64,000 nucleotides of DNA from Prevotella sp. (GTDB lineage: Bacteria; Bacteroidota; Bacteroidia; Bacteroidales; Bacteroidaceae), in the NCBI GenBank assembly GCA_017459445.1, contig JAFUDJ010000022.1, forward strand, positions 38,612 to 102,611, read 5' to 3'. The translations under genes were made by a program, and so were the position numbers. Shown one piece after another: positions 46,706-53,598 of this stretch (the stretch's first letter is position 1; the number at the start of each line of letters is the position of its first letter). Below the pieces are notes generated by a model. That model did not search any database, had not been told where the DNA came from, and saw only the letters and a list, made by a program, of their open reading frames with translations.

Positions 46706-46834
46706 CTACTTACTGTTATCGAGCCAGAACGAGCGCACTGCCGATACAAGGGTTGCCACAATGGCCACACCCATCACGATGTACATCAGCCAAAGCATTA
46801 CTTCGGCCAAGAGTATGTTGCCTGCCTCAACCAT
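46706..46834 (-). CDS. 42-residue membrane protein between exbB and exbD
   Basis: From the ATG at 46834, 42 residues beginning MVEAGNILLAEVMLWLMYIV and ending RSFWLDNSK, with one hydrophobic helix (about 12-32). Its ATG overlaps the exbB stop (AATGGTTGA), giving translational coupling, and it ends 28 bp before exbD. No family recognised; position suggests a small accessory subunit of the ExbB/D motor. Coding status rests on overlap and helix, not on homology. Confidence 0.6.
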   Translation of the reverse strand: MVEAGNILLAEVMLWLMYIVMGVAIVATLVSAVRSFWLDNSK

Positions 46835-47663
46835 TGTTGCGTGTCTTATATCGGGTTACGGAATCCATGAACGTGATGGCACTCTCCTCCATCTTGGCCG
46901 TCAGCCGCTCTATCTTGGAGAGGATATAGTTATAGAAGAACTGGAGGATGATGGCTACGATGATGCCGAAGATGGTGGTAATGAGCGCCACCTTCATGCC
47001 CTTGGCCACGATGGTGGGACTGATGTCGCCCGCCGTCTGTATCTGGTCGAAGGCCATCACCATGCCGATGACCGTGCCGAGGAATCCCAACGACGGTGCC
47101 ACGGCAATGAACAGGCGTATCCACGAACAGCCTTTCTCCATCTGGGAAATCTGTACCGACCCGTAATTGGTCAGCTGGCGGTCGATGCTCTCCAGCGACT
47201 CCCGGATATGCAACAGTCCCTGATAGCAGATGGAAGCCACGGGGCCGCGCGTGTTGCGGCACAAATCCTTGGCACCCTCCACGTCGTCCTGCTCCAGCCG
47301 GGCGTCAACATCCTGCATCAGCTTGCGGGTATTGACCTCCGACAGGGTCAGGAAAATAATGCGCTCTATGCAAAACGACAAGCCCAGCACCAGCGCCAGA
47401 GCCACTAACGACATAAAGCCCGCCGAGCCTTCGATGAATTTCTGCTTCAGCTGCTTGTGCAGCCCGCCGCCCTCGACGGCCACCTCGTCGTCCATTCCTT
47501 CCAACTCGGCGTCAATGGCCGCCATGGCTGAGTCGGCACTGACATCCGTGCCGCCACCCGCCGCCACCGCTGCCGTGTCACGGGCACCTGTCTCTTGCTG
47601 GGCCAGACACGTCTGACTGAATGTACACAACAACAGGATGAGTAATAAAAATGTTTTCCGCAT
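46827..47663 (-). CDS. MotA/TolQ/ExbB proton channel protein
   Basis: 278 residues from the ATG at 47663. Signal-like N-terminus (LLLILLLCTFSQTCLAQ), an Ala/Glu-rich periplasmic stretch, then three transmembrane helices: about 87-106, APSLGFLGTVIGMVMAF and VALITTIFGIIVAIILQFFYNYI, which form the channel signature. Forms the motor complex with the two ExbD proteins downstream. No TonB gene is in this window. Confidence 0.93.
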   Translation of the reverse strand: MRKTFLLLILLLCTFSQTCLAQQETGARDTAAVAAGGGTDVSADSAMAAIDAELEGMDDEVAVEGGGLHKQLKQKFIEGSAGFMSLVALALVLGLSFCIERIIFLTLSEVNTRKLMQDVDARLEQDDVEGAKDLCRNTRGPVASICYQGLLHIRESLESIDRQLTNYGSVQISQMEKGCSWIRLFIAVAPSLGFLGTVIGMVMAFDQIQTAGDISPTIVAKGMKVALITTIFGIIVAIILQFFYNYILSKIERLTAKMEESAITFMDSVTRYKTRNNG

Positions 47664-47688
47664 AGATTGATAACCTTGCAACGAAGGG

Positions 47689-48531
47689 TTAGTCGGTTCT
47701 TACTATCAGGTATTTCGAGACACTCCAGAAGCGCTGCGGGTCAACGATGCGCAAGGTCGAAGTGCTGCCGTTCTTCTCAATAATGTAGGAGTCTGCAGGC
47801 ATCTGAGTGAGTATCTCGGGACTCTTAGAGTTAATGCTGAACTCAGTAACCGTACGGATGTCGACGGTCCTGAACTTGCTCTTGTCGATATTGTTCATGT
47901 CAACCCGGCGACTCTTCCACATGCCTATCTTCTTCAGCTCCGCCTTGGTGGTGACAAAGACGTAGCCTTCGTTCATCAGGTCGTCCTGCGTCTGCAGCAT
48001 CTTGTTCTGCGACGTGATGACCTGCTGCTGCTCGGTTGTCTGTTGTGTCAGCGCACTCATGTGCTGTCCCAGTTCCTCGATGGTGACATTCTTGTTGTTC
48101 AGCTCATCCTGCAGGGCGGCTATCTGGTTCTCCTTCTCTACCAGCTGGGCCTTCAGCGACACGATGATACGCTGCAGCTTCTTGCCGTTGCCCTGGCTTC
48201 CGGCCAGCTGCTGCTCCAAACTGGCAATGCGTTCGCGCTGCGTCTTCAGCGTCTGCTTGAAAGCGGCCAACTGCTCCTTGACCTTACCCTGGGTGGGCAG
48301 CGGGCTCTCGCGGTCGCCATTGAACAATTCGCTTTCCTGCATGGCAATGCTGTCAAGACCTTCCGAGATAACGGTCAGGAACTCGTCCAGCTGCTGATAG
48401 TCCTTTTCGCGGTTCTCTAAAGCCGTCTGCAAGGAGTCGGCACGTGTCGTCAGGCCTGCCTCCGTCTTGTTACCACATGAATAAAGGCCGCACATCAAGG
48501 CTGCCAAAATCATCATTCCAAGTGTTCTCAT
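47689..48531 (-). CDS. Coiled-coil lipoprotein upstream of exbB
   Basis: 280 residues from the ATG at 48531; lipobox GLYSCGNK with Cys at about residue 20. Residues about 60-175 are a long coiled coil (KQTLKTQRERIASLEQQLAGSQ, VEKENQIAALQDELNNKNVTIEELGQ). A C-terminal globular part follows (VTKAELKKIGMWKSRRVDMNNI ... FSINSKSPEILTQMPADSYII). The coil could reach peptidoglycan or an inner-membrane partner. It is 25 bp upstream of exbB on the same strand, with a TACTTTTG box at 48577-48570. Confidence 0.82.
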   Translation of the reverse strand: MRTLGMMILAALMCGLYSCGNKTEAGLTTRADSLQTALENREKDYQQLDEFLTVISEGLDSIAMQESELFNGDRESPLPTQGKVKEQLAAFKQTLKTQRERIASLEQQLAGSQGNGKKLQRIIVSLKAQLVEKENQIAALQDELNNKNVTIEELGQHMSALTQQTTEQQQVITSQNKMLQTQDDLMNEGYVFVTTKAELKKIGMWKSRRVDMNNIDKSKFRTVDIRTVTEFSINSKSPEILTQMPADSYIIEKNGSTSTLRIVDPQRFWSVSKYLIVRTD

Positions 48532-48569
48532 ATCGCTTTTTCTATGGTTATAGTTTTGATATATCGCTG

Positions 48570-48577
48570 CAAAAGTA
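48570..48577 (-). promoter_or_regulatory. -7 box (TACTTTTG) for the lipoprotein-exbBD operon
   Basis: The minus strand reads TACTTTTG 39 bp before the ATG at 48531. Confidence 0.55.
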
Positions 48578-48646
48578 AGAACTTTTTCGTAGATACACAC
48601 CTTATTTAATAATATTTAATACAACTGGCCATGCTCCGGCTCCCCA

Positions 48647-49198
48647 TCAGCGGAACAGCGAGAAGTTGACGCTGCCATACTGGCGGTGCTCGACGAAGCG
48701 GGGATGCTGCGCAAAGTCGTAGTCCTTGCCGTGCTCAAGGACGAAGATGCCGTCGGGGCGCAACAGGTCTTTCTCAAAGATGATGTCGGGAAGCTGCGGC
48801 AGCTCGGCAAGCGCATAGGGCGGGTCGGCAAAGATGCTGTCGAACTGCTGGCGGCAGGTCTTCAGGAAACGGAACACGTCGCCGCGAATGGGGATGCAGG
48901 CATTCGGCGACGAAGGCGTCGACACGGGAGCCAGCTTCTTCAGGCATTCCTGGATGAAGCGGTGGTGCTCGCGGTCCTTTTCCACGCTGACCACCTGACT
49001 ACAGCCGCGCGACAGCAGCTCCAGCGAGATGCTGCCGGTGCCCGAGAAGAGGTCGAGGGCCGTGGCTCCCTCGAAGTCGACGTAGTGCATCAGCACGTTA
49101 AAGATATTCTCCTTGGCAAAGTCCGTCGTCGGCCGTGCCTTGAACGAGCGCGGTATGTCGAAATGGCGCCCTTTGTATCTGCCTGTGATAATCCTCAT
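48647..49198 (-). CDS. rsmD: 16S rRNA (guanine-966-N2)-methyltransferase RsmD
   Basis: 183 residues. MRIITGRYKGRHFDIP at the N-terminus, RPTTDFAKENIFNVL, SAM-binding LDLFSGTGSISLELLSRG and the catalytic IFADPPYAL are the family blocks. Modifies G966 of 16S rRNA. Immediately downstream of a DUF3822 gene on the same strand, an association common in Bacteroidetes. Confidence 0.95.
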   Translation of the reverse strand: MRIITGRYKGRHFDIPRSFKARPTTDFAKENIFNVLMHYVDFEGATALDLFSGTGSISLELLSRGCSQVVSVEKDREHHRFIQECLKKLAPVSTPSSPNACIPIRGDVFRFLKTCRQQFDSIFADPPYALAELPQLPDIIFEKDLLRPDGIFVLEHGKDYDFAQHPRFVEHRQYGSVNFSLFR

Positions 49199-49238
49199 CT
49201 GGTACTAAAGCATTGGGGGGGACACAATAACAAAGCCG

Positions 49239-50045
49239 TCAGACCTTGTGCATATACAATGCCATCAGGTCGTACGGCATGCCGTCAATCTGAGTGACAG
49301 GTGAACGGTTGAACTCACCCGACGGATAAATATGGAACACGCGCTTGACAAACTTCTGCGCCTCCTCCATCAGGGCCTCCTCGTCGGGAGTGTCGCCAGC
49401 CAGGTACAGCTCGTCGTGGCGGGCATCCAAAGACAGCTGCTTCCATACATACAACAGGTAGTAGAGCGCGTCGTTGGCATTGTTGACGGCAAATGAATTG
49501 CAGAACTTAAAACGGTTCTGCGCAAAGCAGAACACCTCCATGCGCTTGTCGTGGAAATAGCCGAACAGCTTGCTGCGAGGTCCCGTGTAGCTGCGCTGGT
49601 GCATGTGGAGCCAGACGGGAGTGGCAACGGGCATGAAGCGCACATGGCTGAAGGCATCGGCGATGACGGTCCGGAAATCCTTGTTGACGGAAAACACCGC
49701 CACGCTGTTCAGCTCGGACAGCACGCTATGCATCACCACCTGTTGCTCCTGCCCCGTAAAGGCATGCCGGTAAAGCGCTTCTTGGTCCTCTTCGCGGAAG
49801 ATGCTGACGGGAACCATCAGCACCGCAGTGTCCACCAGCACCAGCACACGGTCGTACGATTCAGCCAGCAACGGCTCCGTGCGCAGCGCCTCACGCATGT
49901 TGGCCGCTATAGAGATGCTGACATTTAGGGGGTACGACACGAAGACCACCTCGTTGCCCTCGGTAGTCGAGAACGACAGGCTCTCACGGCTCGCCCTGAT
50001 GACGAGTCGCCGCTTGCTTTTGGCGGTATTGTCGTTGTTCGTCAT
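49239..50045 (-). CDS. DUF3822-family protein
   Basis: 268 residues from the ATG at 50045. The protein has an actin-fold-like pattern (LVIRASRESLSFST, VLVLVDTAVLMVPVSIF, RMEVFCFAQNRFKFCNSFAV, DELYLAGDTPDEE) as in DUF3822, a Bacteroidetes family encoded next to rsmD. Function is unknown. A 29-codon reading frame precedes it by 19 bp. Confidence 0.8.
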   Translation of the reverse strand: MTNNDNTAKSKRRLVIRASRESLSFSTTEGNEVVFVSYPLNVSISIAANMREALRTEPLLAESYDRVLVLVDTAVLMVPVSIFREEDQEALYRHAFTGQEQQVVMHSVLSELNSVAVFSVNKDFRTVIADAFSHVRFMPVATPVWLHMHQRSYTGPRSKLFGYFHDKRMEVFCFAQNRFKFCNSFAVNNANDALYYLLYVWKQLSLDARHDELYLAGDTPDEEALMEEAQKFVKRVFHIYPSGEFNRSPVTQIDGMPYDLMALYMHKV

Positions 50046-50064
50046 ACGCTTCTTTCTCCTTGCT

Positions 50065-50154
50065 TTATTGCTCCATGATGCTAAGTATGCAAAGCACGGC
50101 CAGCGCCGCACAGGCTATGGCCAACACCATGTTCGTTTTTTGTATCTCCGTCAT
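50065..50154 (-). CDS. Putative 29-residue membrane peptide upstream of DUF3822
   Basis: From the ATG at 50154, 29 residues starting MTEIQKTNMVLAIACAALAV with a single hydrophobic helix. The promoter box ends at 50163, so the transcript would start only a few bases before this ATG, making it almost leaderless. It could equally be an untranslated leader. No family recognised. Confidence 0.4.
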   Translation of the reverse strand: MTEIQKTNMVLAIACAALAVLCILSIMEQ

Positions 50155-50162
50155 TCCGCCTG

Positions 50163-50193
50163 CAAAGTTACGAAAAGTCGAGTGAAATACAAA
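50163..50193 (-). promoter_or_regulatory. Promoter of the DUF3822-rsmD operon
   Basis: On the minus strand TTTG (50193-50190), 19 bp, TAACTTTG (50170-50163). Confidence 0.7.
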
Positions 50194-50311
50194 ACAAATC
50201 GCGATTTGTTTTTATTTCCGAAGACACAGTAACTTCACCGTCAACGACGGCAATGTTACGAAAAGTCAAGGACCAAGCCTCCGCTACTCAGCCACACAAG
50301 TGGTTCCAATA

Positions 50312-50394
50312 TCTCGAACCGGATTCATAAAAAATTGAAAAGACAAGGGGGGATAACAATCGAAGACGCATTGCGCATAGCACTTGAAGCGCAC
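50312..50394 (+). repeat. Deletion copy of the HD-gene 5' region
   Basis: 50312-50352 matches 52640-52681, and 50353-50394 matches 52774-52815 (codons 2-15 of the HD gene). The intervening 92 bp, holding the promoter and ATG, is absent here. Downstream (50399-50473) an open stretch reads LIIPKDELQKVINDEIESYE then stops, probably another gene remnant. The 460-bp gap from 50155 holds no intact gene apart from the 29-codon frame. Confidence 0.8.
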
Positions 50395-50613
50395 AGTTGA
50401 TTATTCCTAAAGACGAACTACAGAAAGTCATTAATGATGAAATAGAATCATACGAGAATGACAAAAGGTAGGAAAAGATATGTTGTTCGCCTTTCCACCA
50501 AGCATTAAGTGCTGTGGTCAATATCATTTTCCCTCTCTCAGTTACATGCGGGTTACATACCTTATGCCCAGAATGGAACATATTTATTACTCTGACCTAA
50601 AGTCACAGTCTCT

Positions 50614-52074
50614 TCACTTGCTTTCTTTCAATAACATCCATCTACCTGCACTTGTATTACCAGTACGGCTGAGAATGCCCTTTTTCTGCAAGTCAGCGAG
50701 ATTACGTTCCAAAGTGCGTTTAGCTACCGCCAAAGCTACCGCCATTTGTGCAACAGTAATGCGTGAGTCATTTTTTATCAACTCACATATCTTTATTTGT
50801 AAATCTGATAGTTGCACTTCCGCCAAACTACCGCCACTACCGCCAGAATTACCGCCATCACTGTCGTTATTTACATTTTTGGTCTCGTCAGAATTATACT
50901 GGTATTTCTTTTTGAAAACAATCTTCACCTCATGACCATCAGTCACATATTCGGGCTCTGGCACACCTTGCTCACGGCACAGTTCAACCATACGGCTCAC
51001 ACCTGTACCCCATCTTTCAAGATTAGTCGAAAGATATAGCACTTGCGCTATTCTTAAATTATAAGGGTAAGAGCCATGAGGCTCCTTGATGGTCTCAGGA
51101 GTCAGTGGTACAGGCAAACGCCCAGGATTGGTTATCTCTAGTCGGTCATCAAAGATTGCCAACGACACTGTAGCCCGTGGATCATCATATTGACGATGGC
51201 AAAGGGCATTGGTCAGAGCCTCGCGAAGAGCTTCTAAAGGAATCTCCAAATGTTCCTCACGCAACAGACCTTTAACCTCACCGCTCAGGCTAAGATGACG
51301 GAAACAAAACGCTATGCCAGCATCAAGCAAATCATAAAAGTTTCCCTCTGCTTGCTTGTTGTCAATAAACACCAGTTTATCCTTACCACGGAAGTATGCC
51401 ATTCGCAGCATCAACTGTGGATAATCGTAGAGGTTTTTGCCGAACAATACAACTGCTGCATTGGTAATCTTACCATCTTTCAATAACTTGAATTTATCCA
51501 GTAAAGATTCCAGACCATCATTCTCGGCAGATGCATTAATACGACCTCCTGTTATGCCACCACGCACAGCGTTACGGATACGCTCCTCGCTTAGGTCGGC
51601 AATTGTAATACCATCGGCTACTTGCGCCTCCCAAGCGAACTTATTAGGGTTACTACTACGCAAACGCTCATCATAAATTTCTCGAGGCATTAACCGTGTT
51701 GTACTCTCCACACGAATATATGGACGACCTTGATAAGTGTATGGAATCTGCCCCTCTTCCCAACCATCGAAATGCAGGGCAATCACCTGCTTTCCATCAG
51801 AATCTGGAACTTCTATGTATTGTGCTCTAACATCTATAGCAGGTTCCATACCTGATAATGCTTGTGCCAACTCGCGCTGTGTGTTGTCGGTCACCATTTG
51901 CCCAACTATCTTCAGCGATGTAGGTGCAATGCCAAATATCAGCCAACCGCCCTCCGTATTAAGAAAAGCAGAAGCAGACTGCATACCATCCTTCAACTCA
52001 CCTGTCGTCTTTTTCAGTTCGAGGGTGCGATGTTCATCACCTGCGATTAATTGTTTTATATCTTCTATTGTCAT
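50614..52074 (-). CDS. AlbA_2/Schlafen-type ATP-binding transcriptional regulator
   Basis: 486 residues. The N-terminal AlbA_2 domain (EHRTLELKKTTGELKDGMQSASAFLNTEGGWLIFGIA, YIRVESTTRLMPREIYDE) is followed by a HATPase_c_4-like region at about 280-390 (LREALTNALCHRQYDD, ISLAIFDDRLEITNPGRLP-like, NLERWGTGVSRM). A Ser/Gly/Asp-rich linker leads to a C-terminal winged helix (LIKNDSRITVAQMAVALAVAKRTLERNLADLQKKGIL). These proteins are common in mobile or accessory regions; the target is unknown. Its codon use is more A/T-rich than neighbours. Confidence 0.85.
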   Translation of the reverse strand: MTIEDIKQLIAGDEHRTLELKKTTGELKDGMQSASAFLNTEGGWLIFGIAPTSLKIVGQMVTDNTQRELAQALSGMEPAIDVRAQYIEVPDSDGKQVIALHFDGWEEGQIPYTYQGRPYIRVESTTRLMPREIYDERLRSSNPNKFAWEAQVADGITIADLSEERIRNAVRGGITGGRINASAENDGLESLLDKFKLLKDGKITNAAVVLFGKNLYDYPQLMLRMAYFRGKDKLVFIDNKQAEGNFYDLLDAGIAFCFRHLSLSGEVKGLLREEHLEIPLEALREALTNALCHRQYDDPRATVSLAIFDDRLEITNPGRLPVPLTPETIKEPHGSYPYNLRIAQVLYLSTNLERWGTGVSRMVELCREQGVPEPEYVTDGHEVKIVFKKKYQYNSDETKNVNNDSDGGNSGGSGGSLAEVQLSDLQIKICELIKNDSRITVAQMAVALAVAKRTLERNLADLQKKGILSRTGNTSAGRWMLLKESK

Positions 52075-52084
52075 ATCTTGTACG

Positions 52085-52247
52085 TTTGACTTTTCCTGAT
52101 TTCACTAGACACTTTTTCTCTTCATTAACTGAATCAGTAGACAGTTGTTTAGTTGTCGTACTAGTTTGCTAGACACAAGCGAAAAAGCTGTGCTGTTTTT
52201 GTTGACGTTTCGGTCATGCTGGACACGCAGAGCCCGGACTGGCTTGT
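52085..52247. other. Non-coding stretch, possible insertion-sequence end
   Basis: No gene is seen. CTAGACAC occurs twice (52107 and 52170 regions) with GAAAAAGCTGTGCTG nearby, which may be part of the end of the degraded IS that follows. Confidence 0.35.
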
Positions 52248-52529
52248 TCAGCCCGGCAAAGATACGACATAATTTTCATTCTGTGTCTGTTTTTTAGGAT
52301 AAATTTTGTTTTTCCACATTCTTTTCTGCTCTCCCTGCTCCAGATGTACCACAGCCGGTATCTTGTATCCGATGCTCATGTGCGGGCGGCGGTAGTTGTA
52401 GAAGTGGATGTAGCGCCCGATGACGCGACAGGCATGCTCGAAGGAGTTGAAGCGCATGCGGTAGACGCTTTCCATCTTTATTTTCCCGTTGACGCTCTCG
52501 GCAATGGCTATGGCCAAACAGCCGGACAA
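52248..52529 (-). pseudogene. IS3-family transposase, C-terminal remnant
   Basis: The minus strand reads AIAESVNGKIKMESVYRMRF ... RYIHFYNYRRPHMSIGYKIP, which is the end of the DDE integrase core of IS3-family OrfB, including the final Glu region and the YNxxRPH signature. The rest of the transposase is missing; only about 90 codons remain. On the plus strand at 52577-52595, TTGACCCCAGATTTTTTTC resembles an IS3-type terminal sequence. Confidence 0.8.
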
Positions 52530-52639
52530 CGAGAGCGACCATCAGGCCGCACTCGAAGACCAGCTCCATTGCTACTTGACCCCAGATTTTTTTCAGATTG
52601 CAATGTCGAAATACTCCTCGTCCTTGTCAATCATCCTAT

Positions 52640-52681
52640 TCTCGAACCGGATTCATAAAAAAATTGAAAAGACAAGGGGGG
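52640..52681 (+). repeat. Parent copy of the duplicated HD-gene upstream block
   Basis: TCTCGAACCGGATTCATAAA and following bases match 50312-50352 with a single length difference in the A-run. Confidence 0.8.
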
Positions 52682-52707
52682 CAATGATATAAATCACATT
52701 TATTTTA

Positions 52708-52715
52708 TACTTTTG
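52708..52715 (+). promoter_or_regulatory. -7 box (TACTTTTG) for the HD gene
   Basis: TACTTTTG 55 bp before the ATG at 52771; no clear -33 element. Confidence 0.45.
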
Positions 52716-52770
52716 CATAGACAACTATAAAAACGAGAATCAATCTATAATTCTGAGTAGTGTAACGCTT

Positions 52771-53193
52771 ATGATAACAATCGAAGACGCATTGCGCATA
52801 GCACTTGAAGCGCACGACGGACAGAAAGACTTGGACGAGAATCCGGTTATTCTGCACCCGATGACAGTAGCATTGGCAGGGAGGAACCGTGAGGAACAGG
52901 TGGCCGGGCTGCTGCATGATGTAGTGGAAGACACAGCGTTCACCTTCGATGATTTGTTGCAGCGTGGTGTGGATGAATCGATAGTGGACGCGTTACGGTT
53001 GCTTACTCATACGAAGGACATGACATACGAAGAGTATGTGAACCGTATCGCAACGTCAGGCAACGACATTGCCATTCATGTGAAATACAACGACCTGTGC
53101 CACAACCTGAAACGTGGACGGGCGGGAGGCCATACCAGATTGGTAGAGAAGCACGAGAAAGCTTTGGCAGTTATTGAGCCGTTGATAAATTGA
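52771..53193 (+). CDS. HD-domain phosphohydrolase (SpoT/MESH1-like, HD_4)
   Basis: 140 residues. ALEAHDGQKDLDENPVILHPMTVAL and VAGLLHDVVEDTAFTFDDLLQRG are the HD metal-binding blocks of the RelA/SpoT hydrolase domain; no synthetase domain is present. It could degrade (p)ppGpp or a related nucleotide, but small HD_4 proteins are functionally varied. A TACTTTTG box is at 52708-52715. A truncated copy of its first 14 codons lies 2.4 kb upstream. Confidence 0.82.
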   Translation: MITIEDALRIALEAHDGQKDLDENPVILHPMTVALAGRNREEQVAGLLHDVVEDTAFTFDDLLQRGVDESIVDALRLLTHTKDMTYEEYVNRIATSGNDIAIHVKYNDLCHNLKRGRAGGHTRLVEKHEKALAVIEPLIN

Positions 53194-53219
53194 GAAAATA
53201 AAAGTGACGCCAAACAGTA

Positions 53220-53402
53220 GCAAGGCACATTGCTACTATTGACAGTAACATCCATTGGAACATTGGCAAACTGCTTCATGAAAGAAAAATCGGAAGCGAG
53301 CATGGTAGCAGAGTAGTAGAAAGGCTTTCTGCAAATCTGAAGGAACGCTATCCGAAAATAGGTATCTCTACAAGACAACTCTCTGGAACATGAAGAAGTT
53401 TT
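53220..53402 (+). pseudogene. Remnant of a DUF1016/YhcG-type nuclease gene
   Basis: One frame reads ATIDSNIHWNIGKLLHE ... GSRVVERLSANLKERYPKIG, the N-terminal DUF1016 pattern. The expected RNLWNMKKFW continues only in another frame (a duplicated CT at CTCTCTGG), after which the gene is lost. No start codon is present. YhcG-like proteins carry a PDDEXK nuclease domain and occur in mobile regions. Confidence 0.7.
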
Positions 53403-53408
53403 GGAATC

Positions 53409-53466
53409 GGGGGAGTCTAATTTTGCACTCAGATAGAATATATCAGTGAAAAATTAGAGTCCCCTG
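53409..53466. repeat. Inverted repeat (about 20-bp arms)
   Basis: GGGGGAGTCTAATTTTGCAC pairs with GTGAAAAATTAGAGTCCCC across a short centre. It could be a terminator or two facing ends of a lost insertion sequence. The rest of 53194-53598 holds no gene. Confidence 0.6.
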
Positions 53467-53598
53467 ATTAGTATTTATTGTGCATAAATGGGGCAAGTGC
53501 TACCCCATGACTAATATAGGCTCAAAACATGGCCGAAACTTTACCAAAAATATTTTAAAACAACGAGATGGAAAAAGCAGGCACAATTAGCGCGTGGC

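Noticed and set aside
50480-50935. A 151-codon plus-strand frame at the end of the AlbA_2 gene
   Set aside because: Antisense to the winged-helix end of that gene; no promoter and hydrophobic shadow composition.
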